From positions 62,001 to 126,000 of the forward strand of contig VLTN01000073.1 of NCBI GenBank assembly GCA_008330645.1: 64,000 bases of DNA. Reading direction: 5' to 3'. Below the pieces are notes generated by a model. It was given only the letters and a program-made list of their open reading frames with translations, ran no database searches and was not told where the DNA came from. Below, one piece after another: positions 21,501 through 30,045 of this stretch. Position numbers and translations under genes: made by a program. This DNA is from Cafeteria roenbergensis (taxonomy: Eukaryota; Sar; Bigyra; Bicosoecida; Cafeteriaceae). Every line of letters starts with the position of its first letter. The stretch's first letter is position 1.

Positions 21501-24500
21501 CCGCCTCCGCCCAGACCTTGCCGCCGTCGGGAGCGACGACGTCGACTTCGTGTGGGAGACCATCAAGGCCCGGGCTCTGCTGGCAGAGCCCACCATTTCG
21601 GCGGCCGAGAGCAAGGCTGTGAGCCGCGACTTGCAGCGGAAGCAGCGCATGACGCACGTTCCGTCGATGCTGGAGGCTGAGTGCAGGAGCCGCCTCCTCG
21701 GCGAGGCAACGGAGAAGGACGGCCTCGCGTTCGACTCCGCCGTGGACGACGGCGACTCCACCACGCCCCCGGCTGAGACTCCCGACGACCGCAAGCGGCG
21801 CGTGGCCACGGAGGAGAAGTTCGCGGACTGGCACGGCAACCACCTCTGCTGTTTCCCGCGGCACGGCCGGGTGGCAACGGCAGCCCGCCGCATCGTTCGC
21901 GACCAGCCGCTCTGCCGCGGGGTGTGCTGCGGGCGCCTCGTGTCGGTAAGCTTCGACAGCGTCATCCTCTTCCTCATCATCCTCAGCTCCGTCATCCTGG
22001 CCGCTGAGGGGCCACCCCCGGAGGACGTGCCGCCCGTCGGCTCCACGGCCTTCTCCGTCCTCGAGATCTTCTTCACCATCGTCTTCGGCTTTGAGATCGT
22101 GCTCAAGGTCGTCGCCTTCGGCTTCGCCTTCGCGCCCGGGTCCTACTTGCGAGAGACGTGGAACATCATCGACTTTGTGGTGGTGCTGTCGTCCGTCCTG
22201 AACCTCAGCCTGTCCGCGGCCGCCGGCGACAGCTTCAACCTGGGCTTCCTCCGCACGCTGCGGCTCCTCCGCTGCCTGCGGCCCCTGCGCGTGATCGCCC
22301 GCAACCAGGGCATGCGGGTGGTGGTCACGGCCCTCCTGCGCTCGGTGACGGACATCGGCAACGTGATGATCGTGCTCCTCCTCGTCTGGCTCATGTTCGC
22401 TATCCTCGGCGTTCAGCTCTTCGCGGGGAAGATGCACTCGTGCAACGACCCAGACTTTCCGCCAGCGACCTCCCGCTTCGGCGTGCGCAACTCCACGGGC
22501 GGGTGGGCGGTGGAGCCGTGCTCCCCGGAGTTCAGCTTCACGTCCGGCGACGGCGAGGTGGTTCCTCGAGAGTGGCAACCGTTCGAGCCCAACTTTGACA
22601 ACGTCATGAATGCCATGCTGCAGCTCTTCATCATGTCCTCCGGCGAGAACTGGCCCTCGGTGATGTTCCGCTGCATCGACACCGTCGCCGTGGACGTGAG
22701 CCCCAAGGTGAACAACAGCCCCGCGGCCGTCCTCTTCTTCATCGCGTTCATCGTCGTGGGGTCCTTCTTCTTCCTCAACCTCTTCACAGGTGTCATCTTC
22801 GACAACTTCCTCCGGCTCAAGAAGGAGATGGACTCGAGCGGCATCCTCACGGACGGGCAGCGGGAGTGGGTGCGGAGAGCGAGGAACCTTCTGGCCGTCA
22901 AGCCGGAGCGCACCGTCGTGGCGCCCCACCGCTTCCGCCAGCCCGTTCGCCGTTTCTTCTTCGACCTCGCCCAGAACCCGCTCTTCCAGACCACCATCAC
23001 GGTCGCCATCATCCTGAACGTGTGCACGCTGGCGGTCAACTTCTACGGCGAGCCCCCCCTGCTCACCACCGTCCTCGAGGTGGTCAACTACTTCTTCACG
23101 GGCCTCTTCATCCTTGAGGCCGCAATCAAGATCTTCGCCCTCACCCTGCGCCAGTACCTCGTGGACCCCTGGAACCGCTTCGACCTCGTCGTCGTCATCG
23201 GCTCAATCCTCGACGTCGTCTTCACCAGCCTCCAGGGGTTCTACCTCGGCTCCTTGCTCGGGAAGATCTTCCGAATCGCGCGCGTCCTGCGCGTCATCAG
23301 GCTCGCAAAGGCCATCACCGGCCTCCGCCGCCTCATCGTCACGCTCGTCGCCTCCGTGCCCGCGCTGGTCAACGTCGGGTCGCTCCTGCTCCTCCTCTTC
23401 TTCATCTACGCCATCATGGGAGTGCAGTCGTTCGGCAGGGTGCCCGACGGCGACGCGATGGATGCCCACGCCAACTTCCGCACCTTCTCCATCGCCCTCC
23501 TGACCCTGTTCCGCATCTCCACCGGCGAGGGCTGGGAGGGGTTCCTCTTCGACACGCAGTCGGACGGCCACTTCGTCGGCTGGATCTACTACGTGTCATT
23601 CGTGACCATCGCCTCCTTCGTCATGGTGAACCTCTTCATCACCATCATCATCGAGGAGTTCGAGACGGCGGAGGCGGAGACTGACGGCATGTCGGACTCC
23701 CACCTCCAGGCCTTCAAGATGGTGTGGCGGTACTTCGACCCGGAGGGCCTCGGCAGGCTGCGCGTGCGCGACCTGGAGCACTTCCTCAGGCACCTCCCGG
23801 AGCCAATGGGCATCCCCGTCGACACCATGGTCGCCTCCGGCGCCTCCGTGGCCGCCCTCCTCCGCAAGCTCCAGGACATGGACCTCGACAGCCACGAGCT
23901 GCCCGGCTCGTCCGACCAGTGGGTCTTCTTCCACGAGGTGCTCTCCGCCGTCCACCGCACCTCCTTCAAGGCGCGGGTGCCGGGCAAGGTCCTCCAGGAC
24001 CTGCATATCCACCCCATCAACATCAAGCGGGCCACCCAGCACAGGGCCGTGCGTGAAACGGTGGCGACGTCCGCGCCGTCCCGCAGGAAGGGGTGGTTCT
24101 CCCGCGTGACCTCGGGCATGCGCTTCGCCGTATCAGGCGGCAGCAAGGCCGCCCTCGAGGGGCTCACCGGCGGGCGCCGCCGCGTGCTGCAAGTCTCCAA
24201 GATTATGGCAACGGTGGCCATCCGCCAGGCCTTCCAGGAGCGCATCGCAAGGTCCCGCCGTCGCGCCGCCGTCAGGCTGCGGCGCGAGGAGAGGCGCCAG
24301 GGGCATCTCAAGTCCATTGCGGCGGAGGCCGCCGCGAACATGGCCGCAGCGGCCTCGGGCGACGCGCCCGACGCAGACTCGCCCGACGCTGCCGCAGCGG
24401 CCCGCAGCCCGTCCGGGCTTCCCCTTCACCGCACCAGCCTCAGCGCCGCCACAGCCGGCTCGGCGGCCCTCGCCAACGTGGACCCGACCGCGCTCGCCGC

Positions 24501-26100
24501 CCCCTCGGCGGAGGAGTCGCGCCGCCTTCGCCTGGACCTCCGCCCGGAGGACGTCGACGCCATGCCCCCGGCCCACCTCCGCGTGCTCGCCCGCCGCATC
24601 GGCGAGCCCTTCAGCGCGTCGACGCCGCCCTCCCAGCTCAGGCAAGCCCTCCGCCTCTCCATCGAGCGCGCCGTGTCCAGCCGAGGCGGTCCCCCCTCTC
24701 TCCGGTTCCAAGGTTCGCCGGCGCCCTACCCGCCGTCCCCCGCGGCGGCGGCGGCAGCAGCGGCGGGGCCAACAGGGGAGGCCCACCCGTACCAGCCCGC
24801 GTACCACCAGCACCACCACCACCATCATCTGGACGGCGCGGCGGCTGCGCGCCCCACCCGACTGCCAGCCAAGACGCCGGCGGCGCCCTCGCCCAACGTG
24901 TCTCCCCCCAGCCTGGGTGGTCGCCGCCCATTGCCGCGCGCCATCGAGACGGACGCCGAGCCCTTGGCGGTTCGGCAGGACGCGGCGTCACGCCAGGGCG
25001 CAGCAGGGCGCAGCAGTGTCGGCAGCGGAAGCGGCAGCAGCGGCGCTGGTGGCGGCCAGGGCAGCCCCGGCCCGACCAGCGGGACCTCCACTGCCAGGAG
25101 CTCTCTGAGGGGGGGCAGCGCCCCCCAGCCCCCCCCGCCCCCGCCGCGGCCCACTCCCCCCTCCTCCCCCGCCCCTCACTCAAGGGGTCACGCTGCCCCC
25201 GCTACCGAAGGCGCGCCGCCGCCCTCCCCGCCTCAGCGGCGCCTTTCCCCGTCGTCGCTCGCGGCGCCCTCCCCAAAGTCGTCAGGCCCCCCATCGGCGG
25301 AACCACCCACCGTCGCGCCTGGCACGGTAGCGCCGCCCCGGCTGCCGCAGCCGGCTGATGACGCCCGGCCCCCTGCCCCCGGCTCGCGAGGCGCCCTCCC
25401 GGAGCCTGTCTCCGTCGCCCCTCCCGCTGGCGGGGCCCTCTCCCCCCGGCTGCCAGCCCGGCCCAGCTCCCCCCTCTCCCAGCCCAGGGGCGGCGCTGCG
25501 GCGGGGGCGCTCCCGGCCGACCGGGCAAGGGTCGCCCGTCCGCCCGGCACGAGCACCGGCCAGCCACGCGCGGGACTCGCCTCGGCACCGACGCCCGTTC
25601 ACCCAGCCACGCAGCCACAGGCCTCGGGCCGCCCCCCCCGCAGCCCCGAGGACTCTACCGTGCTGTCTCCTGGCTCTGCCAAGGCTCTCAGCGTGCTTGC
25701 AAAGCATCGGAAGGCCATCGCGGCCAGGGCCGCTTCGGCAGCCGCAGCGTCCGCTCCCGCCTCCCCGGAGACCTCCCCAGGCGCCGCGCCGGCGGCAGCG
25801 CGTGCCTCCCCGCCCGCGTCCCCCGCATCGGCGCTCGCTGCGTCGGCATTCCGCTCCGCAGCACACCGCACCCGGGCCCCGCTCGCCGCCTCGCCGGGCG
25901 GGTCCTCAGTCCTCGACAGGCTCCGGTCGACCAACCCCCGGCTGCGGGCGGTGATGGACCGCGTCCGGGCCAGCCCGCGCGCTCCGCCGCCCGCCTCGTC
26001 GGGCGGGTCCTCGCTCAACGTGTCTGCCCTCAACAGCGGCGTGCAGTCTGGAGCCTCCTCCCTGGAACCGGGGGCCAGCTCGGAGAGCGACGCCGAGTAG
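15538..26100 (+). CDS. four-domain voltage-gated calcium channel alpha subunit (CaV-type)
   Basis: One uninterrupted exon of 10.6 kb encodes 3520 residues. Four repeats of six membrane helices are clear, starting near residues 154, 726, 2141 and 2480. S4 helices carry spaced Arg/Lys (LRAFRVLRPLKTVSRLEGLK; FRTVRIARVLKIAKY; LRTLRLLRCLRPLRVIARNQ; FRIARVLRVIRLAKAITGLR). Pore-loop residues are Glu in all four repeats: E384 (TLEGW), E905 (AGEAW), E2370 (SGENW), E2664 (TGEGW). EEEE is the calcium-channel signature; sodium channels have DEKA in animals. After repeat IV come an EF-hand-like segment near 2726-2755 (WRYFDPEGLGRLRVRDLEHF) and an IQ-like basic helix near 2884-2910 (AIRQAFQERIARSRRR). The II-III linker is about 1190 residues and the C-terminal tail about 800, both Ser/Ala/Pro-rich. 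Animal CaV subunits have 1900-2400 residues in total. Expected in plasma or flagellar membrane. Confidence 0.93.
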   Translation: MAAPDTPGRATSGLPLRSPGARGSPDMMGHSSGAVMAVSDLVAASPRPGTQGPASYTASAAPAALATPASRVGVRGDYILTLERDYDVYFDKERPAWRAEASADSDDDEDKEEPTAKGAQGKAGSRSAGSGAEDGSGHQTNLELMMALPQQLRRTLYSAVKNPWFDRVVLFLVVVNCVVLALDTPNLDVNSALGQGVAVANVVFVVLFTLEALIKLFALGAIAHEDSYFRSPWNWLDFAIVLEGLVSTFVGGNGSLSGLRAFRVLRPLKTVSRLEGLKVIVNALLASMPLLFNTMIVVSFYFLVFGIIGVQVWSGQFHDRCFMLETGLLDYEDERLCADDGSGDHSCGEGRFCGKWTENPNSDVVSFDNVLWAFNTIFTSITLEGWTSVMYSSMDTVGWWSVFYWVLLIVFGAFILTNLTLAVILTKFRESVEEQEAQKALQLEQAEREARLERLTKEYYEARRRNPNVSVGNINSNGDGPRGPRAKGPLDRRRNISVRSPDAEIRLREASFAGLVSNGTVHSLFAEEREDERSTGGTSSGDTAMVAPARPEALSAVPEGDEEDDGKAVPPRPGAEGDAVAAWAAGAAGAAPGGPAQPGDAAGVGGGDGPATTWAMPIPEEELDEDAAHAAALAKAASSAAFARTPAGRSVKLFASQGGEFCEPADEPEPGSDEPSCIGTALAAAWTHLVAFFTWFGVTVLGGAYEAVMHHVFRPTSVVLYPVVTHPVFENLILLCIVANTVTLSIENYGMDDQLRDGLAIANVVFTIIFVVEMVLKLLGLGLWGYFSEWFNRFDGIIVIVSVVDLFVGGDGGIAAFRTVRIARVLKIAKYLDSMRMIAEVVRQSLESFSYIALLLLLFCFIYSVLGMQLFGGIFADRDPADYPRNNFDDLFSAFVTVFQILAGEAWNEIMYEVVGATGQPASAIYFITWVILGQFILLNLFLAVLLDNFSESEAADDAVSSEDSETDSELADLEDKDGSDGIEGMDSQGGLEDGAAFGAGPALEDDGAAVSASRRVLWTRAQNQSPSDGSLGFARAEHSADFASVGGAAAGSRRRHGDATHAAAAAADGSAGRPGRGSDSEEEEEQEEDDDDIGNTHDVRVVDNGQGIGTTLPSFSATPRSRRIHGLGNAESRRTDMSGSSELEGAASPRGERAAGAASRFAAPTDRSGLHRPSVASLRARRAMVASQRRLTLAIRACQATTPEPAASAESEVGAATGLRHITGFFGISSRSASPGATSGVDLTAPASVANSSSPGQAGGSAASSAAGTAAPTTVGGPPMAVRGTSTPVGTRPRRTRGMLVAPPASTSDSDTSIADLPAHAQTADHRPSSSQSGAPVAAAPAPARSLKSPPVAPPPLRGAVMSRMAMVSSIAAFAGGSDRAQPSGRHSAGPSADAVGVRGASGSQAGSITSSARSNSRQAKDGHGDRSSVRSGGTSKKAGSVAAGAIFGGNMFSGRGTNTEAAEAQRQLKRRRRVAVRLILRRFRSVWLKVEEGRSSLASYAFKRPYHEAALMALLPPPRPGILYGRANVQLDAAPSAHSLRTPASRAAPAGLTFGELSAEEAAARHVAMSLDDAGSPQRSNSILHAATNIVSPHFGRAERIERATGGSGRSRRASASRSARLDNGSRAATASEAGEGGLDEGGAGPPSPKPARSKRRGRKTHLQQLQEQDELARKQAAAERDAMHRKQAWGGVTDEEAAAAAAAGRARAGSSAVAGTEAGEADDGAEATAQSVARALHAMDEVDGHGLERALSHAIKRERTRLAMPRPTASALVTAADDAGKALTARQPSGDPQAAEAPQGAGAAAAAPGPSGAAGAPRTGAPTSGSGVAMGSMAAAAAVSPARGRMSREASDADAKPPRPPSTHGTRSARLLPSRTSLASPPAANHPPGSVGSDSSSTARLQLPAVWDNETWAVGVNPAAPSMVDIEGIDAEERKRIMLANVIRMWRTKDHPIDRQRRREAALAAARAMGPPGSAPRCTPDEAIARLRPDLAAVGSDDVDFVWETIKARALLAEPTISAAESKAVSRDLQRKQRMTHVPSMLEAECRSRLLGEATEKDGLAFDSAVDDGDSTTPPAETPDDRKRRVATEEKFADWHGNHLCCFPRHGRVATAARRIVRDQPLCRGVCCGRLVSVSFDSVILFLIILSSVILAAEGPPPEDVPPVGSTAFSVLEIFFTIVFGFEIVLKVVAFGFAFAPGSYLRETWNIIDFVVVLSSVLNLSLSAAAGDSFNLGFLRTLRLLRCLRPLRVIARNQGMRVVVTALLRSVTDIGNVMIVLLLVWLMFAILGVQLFAGKMHSCNDPDFPPATSRFGVRNSTGGWAVEPCSPEFSFTSGDGEVVPREWQPFEPNFDNVMNAMLQLFIMSSGENWPSVMFRCIDTVAVDVSPKVNNSPAAVLFFIAFIVVGSFFFLNLFTGVIFDNFLRLKKEMDSSGILTDGQREWVRRARNLLAVKPERTVVAPHRFRQPVRRFFFDLAQNPLFQTTITVAIILNVCTLAVNFYGEPPLLTTVLEVVNYFFTGLFILEAAIKIFALTLRQYLVDPWNRFDLVVVIGSILDVVFTSLQGFYLGSLLGKIFRIARVLRVIRLAKAITGLRRLIVTLVASVPALVNVGSLLLLLFFIYAIMGVQSFGRVPDGDAMDAHANFRTFSIALLTLFRISTGEGWEGFLFDTQSDGHFVGWIYYVSFVTIASFVMVNLFITIIIEEFETAEAETDGMSDSHLQAFKMVWRYFDPEGLGRLRVRDLEHFLRHLPEPMGIPVDTMVASGASVAALLRKLQDMDLDSHELPGSSDQWVFFHEVLSAVHRTSFKARVPGKVLQDLHIHPINIKRATQHRAVRETVATSAPSRRKGWFSRVTSGMRFAVSGGSKAALEGLTGGRRRVLQVSKIMATVAIRQAFQERIARSRRRAAVRLRREERRQGHLKSIAAEAAANMAAAASGDAPDADSPDAAAAARSPSGLPLHRTSLSAATAGSAALANVDPTALAAPSAEESRRLRLDLRPEDVDAMPPAHLRVLARRIGEPFSASTPPSQLRQALRLSIERAVSSRGGPPSLRFQGSPAPYPPSPAAAAAAAAGPTGEAHPYQPAYHQHHHHHHLDGAAAARPTRLPAKTPAAPSPNVSPPSLGGRRPLPRAIETDAEPLAVRQDAASRQGAAGRSSVGSGSGSSGAGGGQGSPGPTSGTSTARSSLRGGSAPQPPPPPPRPTPPSSPAPHSRGHAAPATEGAPPPSPPQRRLSPSSLAAPSPKSSGPPSAEPPTVAPGTVAPPRLPQPADDARPPAPGSRGALPEPVSVAPPAGGALSPRLPARPSSPLSQPRGGAAAGALPADRARVARPPGTSTGQPRAGLASAPTPVHPATQPQASGRPPRSPEDSTVLSPGSAKALSVLAKHRKAIAARAASAAAASAPASPETSPGAAPAAARASPPASPASALAASAFRSAAHRTRAPLAASPGGSSVLDRLRSTNPRLRAVMDRVRASPRAPPPASSGGSSLNVSALNSGVQSGASSLEPGASSESDAE

Positions 26101-26374
26101 GCACTCCCCGCCCTCCCGTGCCAGGCCCGCTGCCCCTCTCCCCGCCGCGGCTTTCGCCTTCCTGGGTCTATTGCCCCGTTCGCATGCATTGCATCTGATT
26201 TTGTGTGGTCGCGTGCAAAAGTGTTGTCTTGTTTACGGGGTGTCTCGCACTGTGTGACCTCGTCCCAAGCACTGCGGCCAAATTCCTTTATCGATTGCCC
26301 GCACGGCGCCCCGTCCCCACCGCACCCGCACCAGCACCAGCCGGCCCGCGTGCACCGTGTGCGCGGGCCGCCTC

Positions 26375-28363
26375 CTACCACGCCTCTCCAAGGCCGTGGT
26401 AGCGAAGCGAAAGCCTCACGAGGCCGGGCTTGGAGTCGCCGGGGGCACCAGTCCTGAGCAACGGCACGGTGACCAGCTGGGAAGGCGCTGCCGCCTCCTC
26501 CTCCTTGCTCAGCGGCGCGTAGTCGGGGATGCCGTCCAGCCGCACCACCGCCCGCCCCAGCAAGTCCGGCTCCGTCACCACGTCAACGTCGACTGCGAGC
26601 ACGTGCAACGCCTCGACCCCGTCCCACTTGAGCGAGAAGGGGCCCCCGCCGCCCTCCCCGGCCCCCCAAACCGGGTTGAGGGTGTTGCTCCTCGGCGAGG
26701 TCTCGTGGACGTCTACGCCGTTCGCTCTGGGAAGGCGCCCAGCGGAAGGGGCTGTCTCTCCCGACAGCGGCCCGAGCCACAGCAGCACCTTGGGGTCGCT
26801 GACGTCGCCCATCACGCCCGAGTCGGCGTTGGGAAGCGACTCCGCTCCCTCCACCGTGACGAAGAGGATTCCGCGAACCTGCGGAGTTCCGAAGGCAGGC
26901 TTGCGTCCAGCTCCCGCGGCCCGCAGCCCGATCACCCAGGCATCGCGCGCTGACTCGGCGGTGGTGAGTCGCAGCAGCGAGCCGTCGCCCCCGCGCGTAT
27001 CGGCAGCGTCGGCGTCGGTCCACATGGCTCGAAGCGTCGGCTCGTCGTGCTCAGCTGGCGCCGGCCCCTCGCCGCACTGCGCGGCGTCCGAGGAACGCGG
27101 TGTGGCTGCGGCTGCGGCTGAGGCTGCGGCTGAGGCTGGCGCTGCGGCTGCGGCTGGAACGTGCTCTCCCAGGGCGAGGGTCAGACCCGGGGCACCAACA
27201 GACCCGGCGCGGGGGACGGTGTTGACCTGGCAAGCCGCTGCCCTGGGGACGAAGCGGGGGGGCTTGCACGGGGCAGGGGACGATGGTCCAACGGAGTACT
27301 CGATCGTGGGGCTCAGGCCAGGACCCGCACCCGCACGCAGCACCGCCCAGCGGCGGTTCCAAGCCGACGACTGCCCGCCGCGGACCGCCTGCTTGCGGAT
27401 CCAGCCCTGCAGCACCACGGGCCCCGGGGAAGCGGGTGCTTCGGCAGCCGCTGCTGCTGGCGCTGCTGCTGGCGCTGCTGCTGGCGCTGCTGCTGGCGCT
27501 GCTGCTGGCGCTGCTGCTGGCGCTGCTGCTGGCGCTGCTGCTGGCGCTGCTGCTGGCGCTGCTGCTGGCACAGCGTACTTTTCCGCCAGCCTCAGCGCCA
27601 GCTGCTGCCTGGAGGCTCCGCCCGTGCCACAGTGTTCCGTGCGGCCACAGCTTGCGTAGGCCCTGGATTGGCCGGAAGCCACGGCCGCTGCCACACGCTG
27701 CGAGGGCGGCGCGGCGCTCGCGCGGACAGGCGGCACACAAGCACGGGCGGGGCGCTGACGGCAAGGCAGTAGTCCCGTCGCTGCCGCGGCCTGGACGGCC
27801 AGGCGCGGCAGGCCGCACGCGAGGCGATTGACGGGCGAGCGCGTTGTCGCCGCCGCCGCCGGCTCCCCAGCCTGCTGCGCGGATCCCTGGGCCGGTTGCG
27901 TGCGGCTTGCGCCAGTCCAAGCATGCACACTCACAGCAGCTGCCTCCACGGGGACGGTGTCCCAGAAGATGTTCCTCGTGGCCGACGACACGCCAGTGCG
28001 GTGCACTCCGGCACACTCGCCGCAGACCAACCCGGCCTGCCCCTCGTCCAGCACCGCCCAGCTCGGAGAGGGGGCGCCGCAGTCGGCGCAAGCACTGCCC
28101 CTCCCTGGCCGCGCCACAAGCGCCTGCAGAGTGGCGTTCCCGGGCGGGATCTGCGGAACCGAATCGGCAACCAGCAGCTCAGCGACGGCCAGCGCGCTGG
28201 TTCGGCGAGCGCGAGCGAGGCGCACGCAAGCAAATCGCGGGGTGGCTCCGCGTCACTGCCGCATTGACGCCCTCACCTCTCGGCTTGACTCCAGGGGCGT
28301 CCATCTGGGCGACAAGGGCTCCACAGACGTGGCGCGCGCTGGCTGGGACGGCGCGCACCCCAT
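26375..28363 (-). CDS. ArfGAP-PH-C2 protein with N-terminal acylation motif
   Basis: The best model has three exons, 28363-28277, 28150-27935 and 27697-26375, all phase 0, giving 541 residues. Donors are GTGAGG and GTGAGT. Exon 1 starts MGCAPSQPAR: Gly2 with Ser6 fits N-myristoylation and Cys3 fits palmitoylation. Exon 2 holds the ArfGAP zinc finger (CADC...CGEC, C-x2-C-x16-C-x2-C) and GVHRTG, but the usual catalytic Arg context is only loosely kept. Exon 3 gives a short GQSRAYA segment in the place of the family's GNxxAN, then a (PAAA)n linker. Next comes a PH domain (VVLQGWIRKQ, WNRRWAVL, closing helix ARDAWVIGLRAA), then a C2 domain (GILFVTVEGAESLPNADS, SNTLNPVW, LHVLAVDVDV). ArfGAPs end Arf signalling in vesicle traffic; PH and C2 bind membranes. 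The exon 3 start is chosen by phase and family fit; other acceptors exist. Confidence 0.75.
27449..27570. repeat. 12-bp coding minisatellite, about 10 copies
   Basis: GCTGCTGCTGGC is repeated about ten times with no change. On the minus strand it encodes (PAAA)n, a spacer between the ArfGAP and PH domains. Its perfection suggests recent slippage; copy number may vary between strains. Confidence 0.85.
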
Positions 28364-28500
28364 CGCTGCCTTCCGGGCACGCGCCCCCTGGCCTACGCTG
28401 GCACAGACTCGAGCTCGCCTTCAGTGTCGGCTCCTCCCGGCCTTGCGGCGGGTCCGCGCGCGGTGCGGGGCGCTGCCGTTGCGATCGGCCGGAGCTGCAG

Positions 28501-28508
28501 TTTATATA
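28501..28508 (-). promoter_or_regulatory. candidate TATA box of the ArfGAP gene
   Basis: On the minus strand this reads TATATAAA, about 138 bp upstream of the ArfGAP ATG at 28363. It lies in a short AT-rich island in otherwise very GC-rich DNA. No other gene start in the window has such a match, so this remains a suggestion. Confidence 0.35.
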
Positions 28509-28646
28509 TTTGCGATCCGGGGAACATTTGACGGCTGGCAGGGGGAGCAGCGGTGGAGCGCGGCTGCGCTCGCGGCTGTGCGTGCAAAGTCCTGGGGACG
28601 GGAGGCAGTGTGCTCATTGCGGCGCGCTGGCGGCTGTGCCGGTCAC

Positions 28647-29642
28647 TCAGAAGGGCAAATACGCGTAGTCGTCGCTGGCCATCCAGCCTGCGGGGGGATC
28701 CTTCCGGCGGGGCTTCTTGGTGCCCTTGACGCGCTCGGGGCCCGCCGGCTCGTGCACGGTGGACAAGGCGGCTGCGACTGACGCCGACGTAGCGGCGGCA
28801 GGGGCAACAGGGGCCACGGGCGCGGGCGCCGCTGCTGCGGGGGCTGGCGCCAGCGGAACGGCCGCTGGCTTCTCCGCCACTGCCTCTGCGCCGGACATGG
28901 CGCCGGGCATGGCGCCGCCGCCGCCGCTGCCACTGTTTGCCCAGGGCGCGGATGAGTGGAGCCGGGGTCCGGTACCCGCGCCGCCAGCGCCCCCAGAGCC
29001 GCCCAGAGCGGCGCCCGAGCGGGGCTCGGAGCGGCCTCCGCGGGCCGAGGGCCCCAGCTTCACGCGGTGGCGCACCTCCACAGCGGGCTTGTCCCCGTCC
29101 GGGGCCGGGACCACCTTTGGCCCGCCGGCGTGGGCGCTGGCCTGAGCGGCGCAGGCCTCCTCGCTGATGATCGCGCGGACCTCTGACGGGGCGGACTCGC
29201 GCACCCAGATGTAGGGGGTGGGGTCTGCCGGGGCGGGGGCGCCCTCCGCGGCGTCGGGGCTCGCCGCGCTCACCTGCGTCGGGTGCACGCGCTGCTTGAT
29301 CCCCTTGGACTTGATGGAGCCCTCTTTGCGGCCCGCAGCCAGCGCCTCCGAGTCGAGGCCAACGTACACGCCCTCGCCAGTGGCCAGGTCGATCTTGTAG
29401 TTGTGCCAGGGGCACACGATGCACTTGTGGTCGCCGAGGTCCTCGATGTCCGCGTGCAGCAGCGGGGCGCCGTGGTGGTAGCAGGCGTGGTCCATGCAGT
29501 GCACCTTGCCCTCCACTCGCAAGAGCATGATGCCGCGCCCAGAGGCGAGGCGCGCGCACTTGCGGGAGCCCTCCACGAGCGCGGCGTCCGGGATTACCCG
29601 CTCCCAGGGCGCGTCCATCACGGCGGCAGTAGCGTCGGCCAT
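28647..29642 (-). CDS. Rieske [2Fe-2S] domain protein, RFESD-like
   Basis: A single exon encodes 331 residues from the ATG at 29642. The Rieske cluster motif is complete: C54-x-H56 (ACYHHGAPL) and C77-x2-H80 (CIVCPWHNYKIDL), with the nearby SKGIKQRVHPTQV found in small soluble Rieske proteins such as animal RFESD. These carry electrons or act as the ferredoxin part of oxygenases; the partner here is unknown. The domain fills residues 15-125. The remaining 200 are Ala/Pro-rich with no recognised fold and end ASDDYAYLPF. The frame is open upstream to another ATG at 29834. Starting there adds 64 residues rich in Arg and without acidic clusters (ALQKALSPPKIWRRDRG), which would work as a mitochondrial presequence. 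That start is a real alternative. Confidence 0.75.
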   Translation of the reverse strand: MADATAAVMDAPWERVIPDAALVEGSRKCARLASGRGIMLLRVEGKVHCMDHACYHHGAPLLHADIEDLGDHKCIVCPWHNYKIDLATGEGVYVGLDSEALAAGRKEGSIKSKGIKQRVHPTQVSAASPDAAEGAPAPADPTPYIWVRESAPSEVRAIISEEACAAQASAHAGGPKVVPAPDGDKPAVEVRHRVKLGPSARGGRSEPRSGAALGGSGGAGGAGTGPRLHSSAPWANSGSGGGGAMPGAMSGAEAVAEKPAAVPLAPAPAAAAPAPVAPVAPAAATSASVAAALSTVHEPAGPERVKGTKKPRRKDPPAGWMASDDYAYLPF

Positions 29643-30045
29643 TGTATTGGGCAGGCTGGGGGCAGGCGCGGACGGGCCGCCGGAGCTGGCCTGGACTGCG
29701 AAGGCGGCTGGGGCCCGCGGGAGGAGCCGGGCTAGGGTGCGGCCGGCGCCGCGGTCGCGGCGCCAGATTTTGGGGGGCGAGAGCGCCTTTTGCAGAGCGC
29801 GCTGGCTCCGTGCTCTTGGGTTGGCCGCAAACATTCGCGCGAGCCCTGCGCCGGGAACCGCGTCGGGGGCGGCCCCTGGAGCACGCACGGCCCGCCTCCG
29901 GGCTTCGAAGCCCGTCTGTAGTCGGCGCCGACTTCGGCTGCGCGGAGCGGACCGCCGAGAGGCCTGCCGCCAGGGGTGGTGGCGCCGCGCGTGCGAGCCG
30001 GCCGGAAACGGCTGTTGCCCCTCCCTCTCCCCTTTCCCCTCAAGC
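29643..30045. promoter_or_regulatory. divergent intergenic region, Rieske / 829-residue protein
   Basis: The 403 bp separate two outward-facing starts. If the Rieske gene starts at 29834, half of it is coding. A pyrimidine-rich run (about 30015-30040) lies just ahead of the plus-strand start. Confidence 0.35.

Noticed and set aside
22634-22660. A sodium-channel reading of the four-domain channel
   Set aside because: Repeat III has Glu (SGENW) where sodium channels have Lys, so the pore is EEEE as in calcium channels.
29494-30045. A longer N-terminus for the 829-residue protein from 29494
   Set aside because: It lies antisense to the Rieske coding region and is Arg/Ala-rich shadow sequence.
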